DNA of 64,000 nt from Azospirillum soli (GCF_017876165.1 NZ_JAGINQ010000009.1:1-64000), one strand, 5' to 3'. Counted from the first letter of the stretch, positions 34,380-42,963 are shown. Program-made: numbers and translations. Notes: generated by a model not told the origin, from the letters alone.

Positions 34380-34400
34380 CCCCTCCCCATGCCGGAGGGG
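34380..34400. terminator. hairpin between carboxypeptidase and amidase genes
   Basis: CCCCTCC (34380-34386) pairs with GGAGGGG (34394-34400) and is followed by GGCTTTT on the plus strand. It separates the convergent genes. Confidence 0.65.
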
Positions 34401-34405
34401 GGCTT

Positions 34406-35644
34406 TTACTGGACGCTCGCCACCCTCACGGCGGCGTCCAGCAGGGCACCGTCCCCGCCGCGCCGGGCGATCAGCGACAACCCAACCGGACAACCGTCCG
34501 CCTCTCCCAACGGGAGCGTCACCTGCGGCAGACCGGCCAGTCCGGCGATGCAGGTCAGGCACAGCGTCCGCGCCCGATACGCCTCCAATTCCTCCGCTGA
34601 GGCGTTGCGCGCGGGCGCCAGGGTCGGCGCGGTCGGCAGGCACAGCACCGCCCCGCCCGCCAACAGCCGCTCCAGTTCCGCCGTCATGCGCGCCCGCACC
34701 TCGTTGGCGGCGCGCTCCATCGCCTCCGTCACCGTGGAGGCCCAGGCGAAGCGTTGCGCCACCGGGGCGCTGAAGCCCGGCCGCGCCTCGGCGATCCAGG
34801 CGCCGTGCGTGCGCCATGCGTCGCGCGATTGCAGCACCCGGAACACCTCCCGCCAGCCGGCGAAGCCGTCGCGGCTCAGCGTCACGTCGCGCGGCGGTCC
34901 CAGGACCGAGGTCACCGCGTCAAGCGCCGGTCCTAGAGCATTCCGCACCGGTGCGTCGGCCGCGCCGAACGCGTCCTCCACCACCAGCACGCCGGTCGGC
35001 GGAGCCTCCTCCCACACGCCCAGCAGCGCGCGCCCGACCGCCGCCAGCGGGCCGGCCTCGCGCGCGAACCAGCCCACCGTGTCGAAGCTGGGGGCCAGCG
35101 GCACCACGCCCACATCGCTGACCCGCCCATGGCTGGGCCGGAAGCCGTACAGGCCGCAGAAGCTCGCCGGAATCCGCACCGACCCGCCCGTGTCGGTTCC
35201 CAGCGCGATGTCCGCCAGACCACCAGCCACGGCTGCCGCCGATCCGCTGGACGACCCGCCCGTGAAGCGCAGCGGCGTCCTGGGGTTGGTCGGCGCGCCG
35301 TAGTGGGCGTTCTCCCCGGTCAGGCCGTAGGCCATCTCGTCCATCACCGTCTTGCCGACGATGGAGGCTCCGGCATCGAGCAAGGCGCGCACGGCCGGTG
35401 CCGTGTCCCGCGCCGCGTCTTGCGAGGCGAGCCATGCCGGGCAGCCAGCCCCGGTCCTGTAGCCCGCGATGTCGAACAGATCCTTCACCGCCAGCCGCAA
35501 ACCGGCCAGCGGGCCGGCCGGCGCGCCCGCCACGGTCACGCTGGCGTGCCCGCAGAAGGCGCCCAGGAAATCTGTCGAACCAAAATCCGTTGAACCAAAA
35601 TCCGTTGAACCAAAATCCGTCGAGCCCAAACCCGTCGCGCTCAC
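34406..35644 (-). CDS. amidase signature family enzyme
   Basis: A 412-residue amidase. The Ser-cisSer-Lys triad is visible: Lys in LAVKDLFDI (about residue 50), and the Gly/Ser-rich GGSSSGSAAAVAGG with the nucleophile in LGTDTGGSVRIPAS (about 125-155). It hydrolyses a carboxamide to acid plus ammonia, and the substrate is unclear. The start is a GTG at 35644 with GGAGGGGAGG just upstream. Residues 7-26 are four copies of GSTDF encoded by a 15-bp tandem repeat, an odd N-terminal tail outside the catalytic fold. It is divergent from the CocE-like gene. Confidence 0.9.
   Translation of the reverse strand: MSATGLGSTDFGSTDFGSTDFGSTDFLGAFCGHASVTVAGAPAGPLAGLRLAVKDLFDIAGYRTGAGCPAWLASQDAARDTAPAVRALLDAGASIVGKTVMDEMAYGLTGENAHYGAPTNPRTPLRFTGGSSSGSAAAVAGGLADIALGTDTGGSVRIPASFCGLYGFRPSHGRVSDVGVVPLAPSFDTVGWFAREAGPLAAVGRALLGVWEEAPPTGVLVVEDAFGAADAPVRNALGPALDAVTSVLGPPRDVTLSRDGFAGWREVFRVLQSRDAWRTHGAWIAEARPGFSAPVAQRFAWASTVTEAMERAANEVRARMTAELERLLAGGAVLCLPTAPTLAPARNASAEELEAYRARTLCLTCIAGLAGLPQVTLPLGEADGCPVGLSLIARRGGDGALLDAAVRVASVQ
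35567..35626. repeat. 15-bp minisatellite inside amidase N-terminus
   Basis: Four tandem 15-bp units encode GSTDF four times. The two central units (35589-35603 and 35604-35618) are identical and the outer ones differ at a few positions. A copy-number change would keep the reading frame. Confidence 0.9.
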
Positions 35645-35840
35645 GCCCGCCTCCCCTCCATGCCCTTGCACAGCATTCAAGCATGAGATTGCCCGTCTGA
35701 CGAGCGGCCAGCCCAACAGGCGGGCGCATGCCCATTGTTTGAGCGGGTCATTTCTCGTCTTTCCGCCCATTTTCCACGCTCCCGGCCATGGCACGGGCTT
35801 TGCCACGCGAAGCCGTTCAACTTCGCTCGGTAGGGCGACC

Positions 35841-37490
35841 ATGACCCATCTGGCTCCGGTGACCCTCGAACCGCCTCCCCTTCTCGCCGTCAGGCCGCCC
35901 GAGACCGTGTCCATGCGCACGCGGGACGGGGTGCGCCTCGACGCCGACGTCTACCGTCCCGATGCCGAGGGCGCGTGGCCCGTGCTGCTACTGCGCGTGG
36001 CCTGCGGGCGGCGCACGGCCCTGACCAGCCAATACGCCCACCCTCGCTGGTTCGCGGCACGCGGCTATGTGGCGGTGGTGCAGGACGTGCGGGGCTGCGG
36101 CACGTCGGAAGGCCGTTTCCACCCCTTCGAGGCCGAGCGCGAGGACGGCGCCGACGCGGTCGCCTGGGCGGCCTCCCTGCCGGGCTCGAACGGAGCGGTC
36201 GGCATGTACGGCTGCGGCTACGCCGGCATGGCGCAGTTGCTGGCGCTCGCCGAGCGGCCCGATGCCTTGCGCGCCATCGTGCCCGCCCTTGCCGGCTGGG
36301 ATGTCTTCACCGACTGGGCGACGGAGGGTGGCGCCTTCCGCCTTGCCGACGCAATGGGCTGGGCCTTGCGGTGCGCCGCCGAGTCCGCCCGCCGCGTCGA
36401 GGACGGTGCCGCCTACGGCGCGTTGCTGGATGCCATCCGCGCCCTGCCGCTGAAGGACGAGATCCCCTCACGCCCCAAGGTTCTGCGCGAGTATGCCCGC
36501 CACTGCCATTATGACGACTGGCTGACCACCCCCGGTCCGGGGCCGAGCTGGGATGCCCTGTCCCCCCGCGCGGTGTTGGACGGATTGGCCGTGGACGTTC
36601 CCATTCTTCAGATCGGCGGCTGGTACGATCCCCGGCTGGCCGGGACGCTGGACGCGCACGAGGCGCTGTCCGCGAACGCGACAGCTCCGGTGCGCCTGCT
36701 GGTCGGCCCCTGGACCTCGGCCGGCACCGCGCCCGACGCGCCATCCCTCGACAGCCTGCAACTGGCCTGGTTCGAGCGCTTCCTGAAGGGCGAGCCCAAC
36801 GGCGCCGAGCGCGCCGGCCCCGTCCGCCTGTTCGACGTCGTCGCCCGGCGCTGGCGCGATCTGCCCGCCCTGCCGCCCGCCTCCGTCCCGTTCCACCTCG
36901 CCAGCGACGGCCTTGCTACCCGCCGCGAGGGCGGAGCGCTTCAGGATCGCGCGCCGGCGGAATCCTTCCTCGACGTGGTGGTGCACGACCCGCGCGACCC
37001 GGTTCCGGCGGTGGGCGGGCACGCGGTCCCCGACGCCGGGCCACGGGACCGCGCCGCCATCGACGCGCGCCCGGACGTCGCCATCTACACGACGGCGCCG
37101 TTAGCGGCTCCGCTCGCCCTGTCCGGCCGGGTGGCGCTTGATTTGTGGGTGGAGGCCGATGCGCCGTCCTTCGACGTCAGCGCGGTGCTGTCGGTGGTGA
37201 TGCCCGATGGGCGGGTGCTGCCGCTGACCCAGAGCCACGCGCGGGTCGAGCCGGGCGGGTCGCAGCGCCCGCTGCCCATCGCCCTGCGGGCGGTCTGCGC
37301 GACGCTGGAGGCCGGTTGCGCGCTGCGCCTCAGCCTTGCCGGCGCCTGCTACCCCGCCTATCCGGTCAACCCCGGCACGGGCGCGGAACCCGGCGAGACC
37401 CGCCTCGTGGACGCCCAGCCGATCACACTGCTCATCCACGGCGGCGGCGACCGCCTGTCACGCCTGCTGTTGCCCATGGAGACCTTCTAG
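35841..37490 (+). CDS. CocE/NonD-family hydrolase homologue lacking catalytic Ser and His
   Basis: A 549-residue protein of the X-Pro dipeptidyl-peptidase/CocE esterase family. An alpha/beta-hydrolase domain (about 15-300) has DGVRLDADVYRP, DVRGCGTSEGRF and the catalytic Asp263 in GGWYD. A C-terminal jelly-roll (about 340-549) has LSGRVALDLWVEADAPSFD. The nucleophile elbow normally reads GxSYxG but here is GCGYAG, with Gly126 in place of Ser, and the usual GPW(T/S)H histidine is Ser293. It is probably not a functional serine hydrolase. The ATG at 35841 has AGGGCGACC before it. Confidence 0.88.
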   Translation: MTHLAPVTLEPPPLLAVRPPETVSMRTRDGVRLDADVYRPDAEGAWPVLLLRVACGRRTALTSQYAHPRWFAARGYVAVVQDVRGCGTSEGRFHPFEAEREDGADAVAWAASLPGSNGAVGMYGCGYAGMAQLLALAERPDALRAIVPALAGWDVFTDWATEGGAFRLADAMGWALRCAAESARRVEDGAAYGALLDAIRALPLKDEIPSRPKVLREYARHCHYDDWLTTPGPGPSWDALSPRAVLDGLAVDVPILQIGGWYDPRLAGTLDAHEALSANATAPVRLLVGPWTSAGTAPDAPSLDSLQLAWFERFLKGEPNGAERAGPVRLFDVVARRWRDLPALPPASVPFHLASDGLATRREGGALQDRAPAESFLDVVVHDPRDPVPAVGGHAVPDAGPRDRAAIDARPDVAIYTTAPLAAPLALSGRVALDLWVEADAPSFDVSAVLSVVMPDGRVLPLTQSHARVEPGGSQRPLPIALRAVCATLEAGCALRLSLAGACYPAYPVNPGTGAEPGETRLVDAQPITLLIHGGGDRLSRLLLPMETF

Positions 37491-37494
37491 GTCG

Positions 37495-38265
37495 TTACGC
37501 GTCCTCGTCCAGCTCGGCGCCCGCGAGGTCGGCGACCTTCTTGGCCGCGCCGATCAGGCAGACGTCCAGGCTCTGGTCCAGCAGGCGCATCATCAGCTCC
37601 CGGAAGGGCGCCTTGTCGCCGACCGACCAGGCGCGCTCCACCATGTCGCGGTACAGGTCGCGGTCGTCCGGCCGCACCACGACCGGCGGGTAGCCGGCGC
37701 GGTTCAGGATCAGGTTGCACAGCAGCAGCGCCGTCGCCGCGTTGCCCTCGTAGAAGGGGCGCACGCTCATCAGGCGGTGGTGCGCCTCGAAGGCGGTTTC
37801 CGGCCCGGCGTCGGTCCGGCGCAGCCAGCCGGACAGCGCCGACATCGACACACGCACCTTCGCCGGATCGGGCGATGCGCCGACGCCACCGTCCTTCAAC
37901 GGGCCTTCCCGGTACTTGCCGGCCGCTTCGTCGATGCCCTGGTAGAGCACGCCGTGGAAGGCGGTGACGGTCCGCTCGGTCACCACGCCGCCGGGCTGGA
38001 AGGACAGGCGCGCCATCAGTTCCAGCGCACCGCGATGGTTGAGGACGAGCCGTTGCGCGGCGGGGGGGCGGTGCCGCAGGATCGCTCCACGGTCGAGCAC
38101 CGTGCGCACCTCCTCTGGCTTCAGGTCCCCGCCTTCGACCGTGTTGCAGGCGGTGGTCAGCTCCAGCTCGAACCAATCGGCCAGATCGCGCACGACGGTC
38201 ATCGGCAGCGGCCTGGCACTGTCCAGCGCACGCTTCTTTTCATTGATGTCGTCGAGCAGAGCCAT
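37495..38265 (-). CDS. Fic-fold protein with degenerate catalytic motif
   Basis: A 256-residue Fic/DOC-superfamily protein. The helical core LNHRGALELMARL, VTAFHGVLYQGIDEAAGKYR and LLLCNLILNRAGYPP matches Fic AMP-transferases. The hallmark HPFx(D/E)GNGRxxR is RPFYEGNAATAL (169-180): the catalytic His is Arg169, and the GNGR glycine and both arginines are gone. An inhibitory-helix-like CNTVEGG lies at 40-46. Normal AMPylation is therefore unlikely. GGGGGAG lies 9 bases before the ATG at 38265. It is convergent with the CocE-like gene, 4 bases apart. Confidence 0.85.
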   Translation of the reverse strand: MALLDDINEKKRALDSARPLPMTVVRDLADWFELELTTACNTVEGGDLKPEEVRTVLDRGAILRHRPPAAQRLVLNHRGALELMARLSFQPGGVVTERTVTAFHGVLYQGIDEAAGKYREGPLKDGGVGASPDPAKVRVSMSALSGWLRRTDAGPETAFEAHHRLMSVRPFYEGNAATALLLCNLILNRAGYPPVVVRPDDRDLYRDMVERAWSVGDKAPFRELMMRLLDQSLDVCLIGAAKKVADLAGAELDEDA

Positions 38266-38417
38266 GCCCAGCAACTCCCCCGGTCCTACACGAAGTCACA
38301 TGCCTGCGGTTTTTTGCCGCTTTGATCGGCACCGTTGCCGGTTTTAGAATCCCTGTCAAGAATGGAGCGGCTTCAATATTATTCATCCATTCCATCGCCC
38401 CGGGGAGGAAAGACGTC

Positions 38418-38840
38418 ATGGACCATGTCGCCTGGGACCCAACAATGAGCGTTGGCGTCGAAATCCTCGACGACGACCACAAAAAATTGATCGGCATGCT
38501 GACCGTTCTTCTGGAAGATGGCGTTGCGTCGAAGAACCGCGACGATCTGGTCCGGCTGCTGAATGGCCTGCTTGAGTACACGAGCGTTCACTTCGCGCGC
38601 GAAGAAGATCTGATGGATCGCCAGGGTTATCCGGACCTGGATGCCCACAAGGCCGCCCACCGCTACTTCGTGGACGAGGTGCGGAAGCTGTCTCGGGAGT
38701 ATGACGAGAGCAACACGATGATGCTGCGCATCGACCTGATCCTGCTGCTCAAGGAATGGCTGATCGAGCACATCCAGTCGGTGGACATGCGCTACAAACC
38801 CTTCATGGCGGAGTCCGCCGGAACCGCCACGGCTCACTGA
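38418..38840 (+). CDS. bacteriohemerythrin
   Basis: A 140-residue hemerythrin with a full di-iron ligand set: His21 (DDDHKKL), His58 and Glu62 (HFAREE), His77 and His81 (HKAAH), His118 and Asp123 (EHIQSVD). It binds O2 reversibly in the cytoplasm and may store oxygen, deliver it, or act as an oxygen cue for motility. GGGGAGGAAAG precedes the ATG at 38418. It is the first of two hemerythrins in this window; both have ligands at the same residue numbers. It appears to be a single-gene unit. Confidence 0.96.
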   Translation: MDHVAWDPTMSVGVEILDDDHKKLIGMLTVLLEDGVASKNRDDLVRLLNGLLEYTSVHFAREEDLMDRQGYPDLDAHKAAHRYFVDEVRKLSREYDESNTMMLRIDLILLLKEWLIEHIQSVDMRYKPFMAESAGTATAH

Positions 38841-38850
38841 GCAGCGCGGG

Positions 38851-38880
38851 GAAAACCCCTCCCCCGAAAACCCCTCCCCC
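38851..38880. repeat. 15-bp tandem duplication after hemerythrin gene
   Basis: GAAAACCCCTCCCCC occurs twice head to tail (38851-38865 and 38866-38880), in the 66-base gap between the hemerythrin gene and the convergent BON gene. Confidence 0.9.
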
Positions 38881-38906
38881 TAAGAAGGAAGAGGGGCTCG
38901 TCGCGG

Positions 38907-40175
38907 TTACCGGGTCGTGGTGGTGGAGCGCGTCGTGTCGGTGGACGTGCCCGTGGTGCCGCTGGTTCCGGTGGTCGAGGCGGTCGTGCCCGTACCGGTG
39001 CCGGCCCCGGTCGTAGACCCCATGCCGGCCATGGCCGAAGCGCCGGCCGTCGTCGTGCCGGTCCCGGTCAGGCCGCTGCCGGTCGTGCCGGTGTGCTGGC
39101 GGACGCGCAGGTTGTTCTGCACGTGCCGCACGCCGGAGATGGATTCCACGATGTCCTCCGCCCGACGGCGGGTCATGCGGTGATCGACCGTTCCGGACAG
39201 CGTCACCTCGGCGTTGCTCACCGTCACGTCGATTTCCGACGCGTCGATGTGCGGGTCGTCGGTCAGCCGGTCGTTGACGTCCTCGCGGATGCGATCGTCG
39301 GAACGGGTGTAGCCGCGCGGGCCACGGCCGCGATGCTGCGCGCGCATCTCGTCATCGCGCCGGCGGCGTTCAGCGTCCTCGTCGCCGAACCAGGAGGCGA
39401 TCTCGTCGCCCGCCCGCTCCAGGAAGCCGCGATCCTCGCCATAGCCACGGCTCGACTCACGGCTGCGCCGCCAGTCGCTGCGGCCCCAATCGCTGTCGGT
39501 GCTGCCCCAGCCCCGCCCACGGTTGCGGTCCTCGCCATAGCCGTATTCCGTGCCCATGCCGCGATAACCGGCAAAACCACGGCCCTGGCCGTAGCCTTCG
39601 TACCGGTCCGACGAACGCCCGTAATCGCCGCGCCCGTAGTCGCTGCCGGAACTCATGCGGCCCCAGTCCGACCGGCTGCCATAATCACGGTCCATGCCGT
39701 AATCGCGTCCCATGCGGTCCTCGCGCGCGTAGCCGGACCCGCCATAGCCGCCGAAGCTGCTGGAGCCCTGCCGGCCGGAATAACTGCCGGAGCCGTAATC
39801 CTGCCGCCAATCGTCGTCGCGCCCTGTCCAGCGGCCGGAATCCGCGTAGGTCTCGCGTCCACCCTGCCAATCTGACATGCCACGGCCGGACATGCCACCC
39901 CGGCCATAATCACGGCTTTCGTTGTCCCGGCTGCCCCAGTCCCGGCTGCTGTAGTCGCGGCTTCCATAATCCCGGCTGCCTTCCCGGCGTCCGTAATCGC
40001 CCACATCGTAGGCGCCGCGCCCATAATCGCCGCGTCCGTAACCACGGCTTTCATCCTGATCGTAAACGCCGGCGTTGCGGTTCTGTCCGCTCCAGCCACG
40101 GCCTTCGTTCCGCCAGCGATCGTCGTCGCTCCAGCCGCGGCCCTCGTTCCTCCACCGATTTTCGTTCTGCGCCAT
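38907..40175 (-). CDS. BON-domain protein with long low-complexity Arg/Gly/Tyr/Asp/Ser region
   Basis: A 422-residue protein. Residues 1-265 are low complexity, built of degenerate repeats such as RWRNEGRGW, SRDYG and GRGDYGRG. A charged helix (SWFGDEDAERRRRDDEMRA) leads to one BON domain (about 300-360: DPHIDASEIDVTVSNAEVTL, then VRHVQNNLRV). The last 60 residues are almost pure Thr/Gly/Ser. No signal peptide is visible. BON domains bind phospholipid or periplasmic partners, while the Tyr/Arg/Gly region suggests condensation or RNA/surface binding. It is divergent from eutB. Confidence 0.85.
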   Translation of the reverse strand: MAQNENRWRNEGRGWSDDDRWRNEGRGWSGQNRNAGVYDQDESRGYGRGDYGRGAYDVGDYGRREGSRDYGSRDYSSRDWGSRDNESRDYGRGGMSGRGMSDWQGGRETYADSGRWTGRDDDWRQDYGSGSYSGRQGSSSFGGYGGSGYAREDRMGRDYGMDRDYGSRSDWGRMSSGSDYGRGDYGRSSDRYEGYGQGRGFAGYRGMGTEYGYGEDRNRGRGWGSTDSDWGRSDWRRSRESSRGYGEDRGFLERAGDEIASWFGDEDAERRRRDDEMRAQHRGRGPRGYTRSDDRIREDVNDRLTDDPHIDASEIDVTVSNAEVTLSGTVDHRMTRRRAEDIVESISGVRHVQNNLRVRQHTGTTGSGLTGTGTTTAGASAMAGMGSTTGAGTGTGTTASTTGTSGTTGTSTDTTRSTTTTR

Positions 40176-40326
40176 GGTGCAAGGCTCCCGTTTCTCGTTG
40201 AGCTCCGTCCTCCGTGACGGTCTCCGGTCAACAGCCCCTTGACCTCGGGCGTTCCCCTTTCATCCGGCACGCAAATTGCTGATACCCGATCATTGCTGAT
40301 GTCCGATCAGTCATCCACGCACACTT

Positions 40327-40360
40327 CGGCCCCGGTTCCTCGAACCGGGGCCGCCTTTTT
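40327..40360 (+). terminator. strong intrinsic terminator ahead of eutB
   Basis: A perfect 12-bp stem (40327-40338 and 40342-40353) with a 3-base loop is followed by CC and five T residues. It points rightward and lies 63 bases before eutB, with no plus-strand gene upstream of it in this gap. It would end a short leader or small RNA. Confidence 0.8.
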
Positions 40361-40422
40361 CCCCGCTTCAGCCATCGCGCCGCATGCGTTAGCCTCAACG
40401 CACGCCCAGGGGAGATGCGGAC

Positions 40423-41811
40423 ATGCACGCCACTACGCTGGGGCACACGCGCCACAGCTTTCCCGATCTGAAGGCCCTGCTCGCGGCGGCCAGCCCGCAC
40501 CGTTCGGGCGACGCGCTGGCCGGCATCGCCGCCGACAGCGACGAACAGCGCGCCGCCGCGCGCTTTATCCTCGCCGACCTGCCCCTGAAAACCTTCCTGG
40601 CCGAGCCCCTCATCCCCTATGAGGAGGACGAGGTCACCCGCCTGATCCACGACAGCCACGACGCCGACGCCTTCGCCCCCATCGCGTCCCTGACGGTCGG
40701 GCAGTTCAGGGAATGGCTGCTGTCGGAATCCGCCGACAACCCCACGCTGGCCGCGCGCGCCCCCGGCCTGACGCCGGAGATGGTCGCGGCGGTGTCCAAG
40801 CTGATGCGCAACCAGGATCTGATCGCGGTGGCGCGCAAGGCCCGCGTCACGGCGGCGTTCCGCAGCACGCTCGGCCTCCCCGGCCGGCTGTCCGTGCGGC
40901 TTCAGCCCAACCACCCGACCGACGATACAAAGGGAATCGCCGCCAGCATCCTCGACGGGCTGCTGATGGGCTGCGGCGACGCGGTGATCGGCATCAACCC
41001 GGCAACGGACAGCATCCCCAACACCATCCGCCTGCTGGAACTGGTGGAGGGCATCCGCACCCGCTACGCCATTCCCACCCAATCCTGCGTGCTGGCCCAT
41101 GTCACCAACACCATCGCTGCCATCGAGCGCGGCGCGCCGGTGGATCTCGTCTTCCAGTCCATCGCCGGAACGGAGGCCGCCAATCGAGGGTTCGGCATCG
41201 ACCTCGCCATCCTGAAGGAGGGGCGCGAGGCCGCCCTGTCGCTGAAGCGCGGCACGGTCGGCGACAACGTCATGTATTTCGAAACCGGCCAGGGTGCGGC
41301 GCTGTCGGCCGACGCGCACCACGGCGTGGACCAGCAGACGGTGGAGGCGCGCGCCTACGCCGTCGCCCGCGCCTTCAAGCCGCTGCTCGTCAACACGGTG
41401 GTCGGCTTCATCGGCCCCGAATACCTCTACGACGGCAAGCAGATCATCCGCGCCGGGCTGGAGGACCATTTCTGCGGCAAGCTGCTGGGCGTGCCGATGG
41501 GCGTGGATGTCTGCTACACCAACCACGCGGAGGCCGACCAGGACGACATGGACACGCTGCTGACCCTGCTGGGTGTCGCGGGCGTGAATTTCGTCATGGG
41601 CGTGCCGGGGGCGGACGACGTGATGCTGAACTACCAGAGCACATCCTTCCACGACGCGCTGTATCTCCGCTCCGCCCTGAACCTGCGCCCGGCCCCGGAG
41701 TTCGAACGCTGGCTGGAGGGCATGGGCCTGCTGCGCGCGGACGGCGGCATCCGCGACCTGCCCGCCCCCGCCCTGACCAACCTGCTGGGCCAAGCGGAGG
41801 CCGCGGAATGA
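40423..41811 (+). CDS. eutB: ethanolamine ammonia-lyase large subunit
   Basis: A 462-residue catalytic subunit of the adenosylcobalamin-dependent ethanolamine ammonia-lyase, which converts ethanolamine to acetaldehyde and ammonia. Strong family stretches run throughout (SIAGTEAANRGFGIDLAIL, FETGQGAALSADAHHGVDQQ, GVPMGVDVCYTNHAEADQDD). It is full length. It overlaps eutC by 4 bases (ATGA). No microcompartment shell genes or eutA are adjacent, so this is the short proteobacterial eutBC type used for nitrogen supply. Confidence 0.97.
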   Translation: MHATTLGHTRHSFPDLKALLAAASPHRSGDALAGIAADSDEQRAAARFILADLPLKTFLAEPLIPYEEDEVTRLIHDSHDADAFAPIASLTVGQFREWLLSESADNPTLAARAPGLTPEMVAAVSKLMRNQDLIAVARKARVTAAFRSTLGLPGRLSVRLQPNHPTDDTKGIAASILDGLLMGCGDAVIGINPATDSIPNTIRLLELVEGIRTRYAIPTQSCVLAHVTNTIAAIERGAPVDLVFQSIAGTEAANRGFGIDLAILKEGREAALSLKRGTVGDNVMYFETGQGAALSADAHHGVDQQTVEARAYAVARAFKPLLVNTVVGFIGPEYLYDGKQIIRAGLEDHFCGKLLGVPMGVDVCYTNHAEADQDDMDTLLTLLGVAGVNFVMGVPGADDVMLNYQSTSFHDALYLRSALNLRPAPEFERWLEGMGLLRADGGIRDLPAPALTNLLGQAEAAE

Positions 41812-42563
41812 GCGATGCACCGGCCAACGACCCCTCAACCAATGATCCCTGGGCGCGCCTGCGCCTTGCCACCCGCGCCCGCATCGGCCTGGGCCGCGCG
41901 GGCGATGCCTTGCCGACCGGCGCCTTGCTGGATTTCCAGCTCGCCCACGCCCGCGCGCGGGACGCCGTGCACACGCCCTTCGACACCGACGCGCTCGCCG
42001 CCCAGTTCGGCAATGTGCCGGTCGTCCGCGTGGTCAGCGCGGCCCCGTCACGGGCGGTCTATCTGCAACGCCCCGACCTCGGCCGCCGTCTGTCGCCGGA
42101 AAGCGCCGCCGCCCTACCCCCCGGCCTCTTCGACGTGGCGTTCGTCATCGGCGACGGCCTGTCGGCCACCGCCGTGCACGCGCACGCCGTTCCGACGCTG
42201 AAGGCGATTCTGACCCGTTTGGATGGATGGAGCGTCGCCCCTGTCGTTCTGGCGACCGGCTGCCGCGTGGCGCTGGGGGACGACATCGGGGCAAGGCTGG
42301 GCGCCGGGATGGTCGCGGTGCTGATCGGCGAGCGGCCGGGGCTCAGCACCGCCGACAGCCTGGGCATCTACCTGACCTACGAACCCAAGCCCGGCCGCCG
42401 CGATTCGGAGCGCAACTGCATCTCCAACATCCACCCGCCGGACGGGCTCGGCTACGAGGCGGCGGCCGACAAGCTGGCGTGGCTGATGCGCGAGGCGCGC
42501 CGGCTGAAGCTGACCGGCGTTTCTCTGAAGGACGACGCGCCGGCCCTGGACGCGCGCCCCTGA
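41808..42563 (+). CDS. eutC: ethanolamine ammonia-lyase small subunit
   Basis: A 251-residue EutC, partner of EutB in the B12 enzyme. Recognisable stretches are TRARIGLGRAGDALPTGALL, VFVIGDGLSATAVHAHAVP-like (here AFVIGDGLSATAVHAHA), IGERPGLSTADSLGIYLTYE and ERNCISNIHPPDGLGY. The N-terminal extension is short, as usual where no microcompartment is encoded. The start overlaps the eutB stop, which implies coupled translation. Confidence 0.96.
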   Translation: MSDAPANDPSTNDPWARLRLATRARIGLGRAGDALPTGALLDFQLAHARARDAVHTPFDTDALAAQFGNVPVVRVVSAAPSRAVYLQRPDLGRRLSPESAAALPPGLFDVAFVIGDGLSATAVHAHAVPTLKAILTRLDGWSVAPVVLATGCRVALGDDIGARLGAGMVAVLIGERPGLSTADSLGIYLTYEPKPGRRDSERNCISNIHPPDGLGYEAAADKLAWLMREARRLKLTGVSLKDDAPALDARP

Positions 42564-42579
42564 ACGCGCCGTAGACGCC

Positions 42580-42963
42580 CTATGCGGTCGTCGGCAGTTC
42601 CAGCAGGCGTGCCACGACGCCCCGCAACTCGTCGTTCATGAAGGGTTTGTAGAGGACGGCGTCCGCGTTGAACATTTCGGTCATCTTCAACACGTAGCCG
42701 GCCGGCAGGTTCGGTGCGCCGCCGGACATCGCCACCACGCTGGTGCCGGGGTAACGCGACCGCACCGCCTTGATGACCTCGACACCGTCGACCTCCGGCA
42801 TCAGAACGTCGGTGACGACGAGATCGAAGGTGCTCTTTTCCAACTCCGCGATGGCGATGCGTCCGTTTTCCGCCTCCACCACCTCAAGGCCAAGCGCCTC
42901 CAGCACATCGACGACCGACAGCCGCACCGCCGGTGCATCTTCGACGACCAGAACCTTCGCCAT
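42580..42963 (-). CDS. single-domain response regulator
   Basis: A 127-residue CheY-like receiver. Glu8-Asp9 lie in the pocket, with phosphoacceptor Asp52 (VVTDVLMPEVDG), Ser in VAMSGG and Lys in LYKPF. It resembles the receiver at 9458 in length and wording (FMNDELRGVV at the end). No kinase gene is adjacent, so it is an orphan. It is convergent with eutC, 16 bases apart. The ATG at 42963 follows a purine-rich site (GAGAGCG). Confidence 0.94.
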   Translation of the reverse strand: MAKVLVVEDAPAVRLSVVDVLEALGLEVVEAENGRIAIAELEKSTFDLVVTDVLMPEVDGVEVIKAVRSRYPGTSVVAMSGGAPNLPAGYVLKMTEMFNADAVLYKPFMNDELRGVVARLLELPTTA

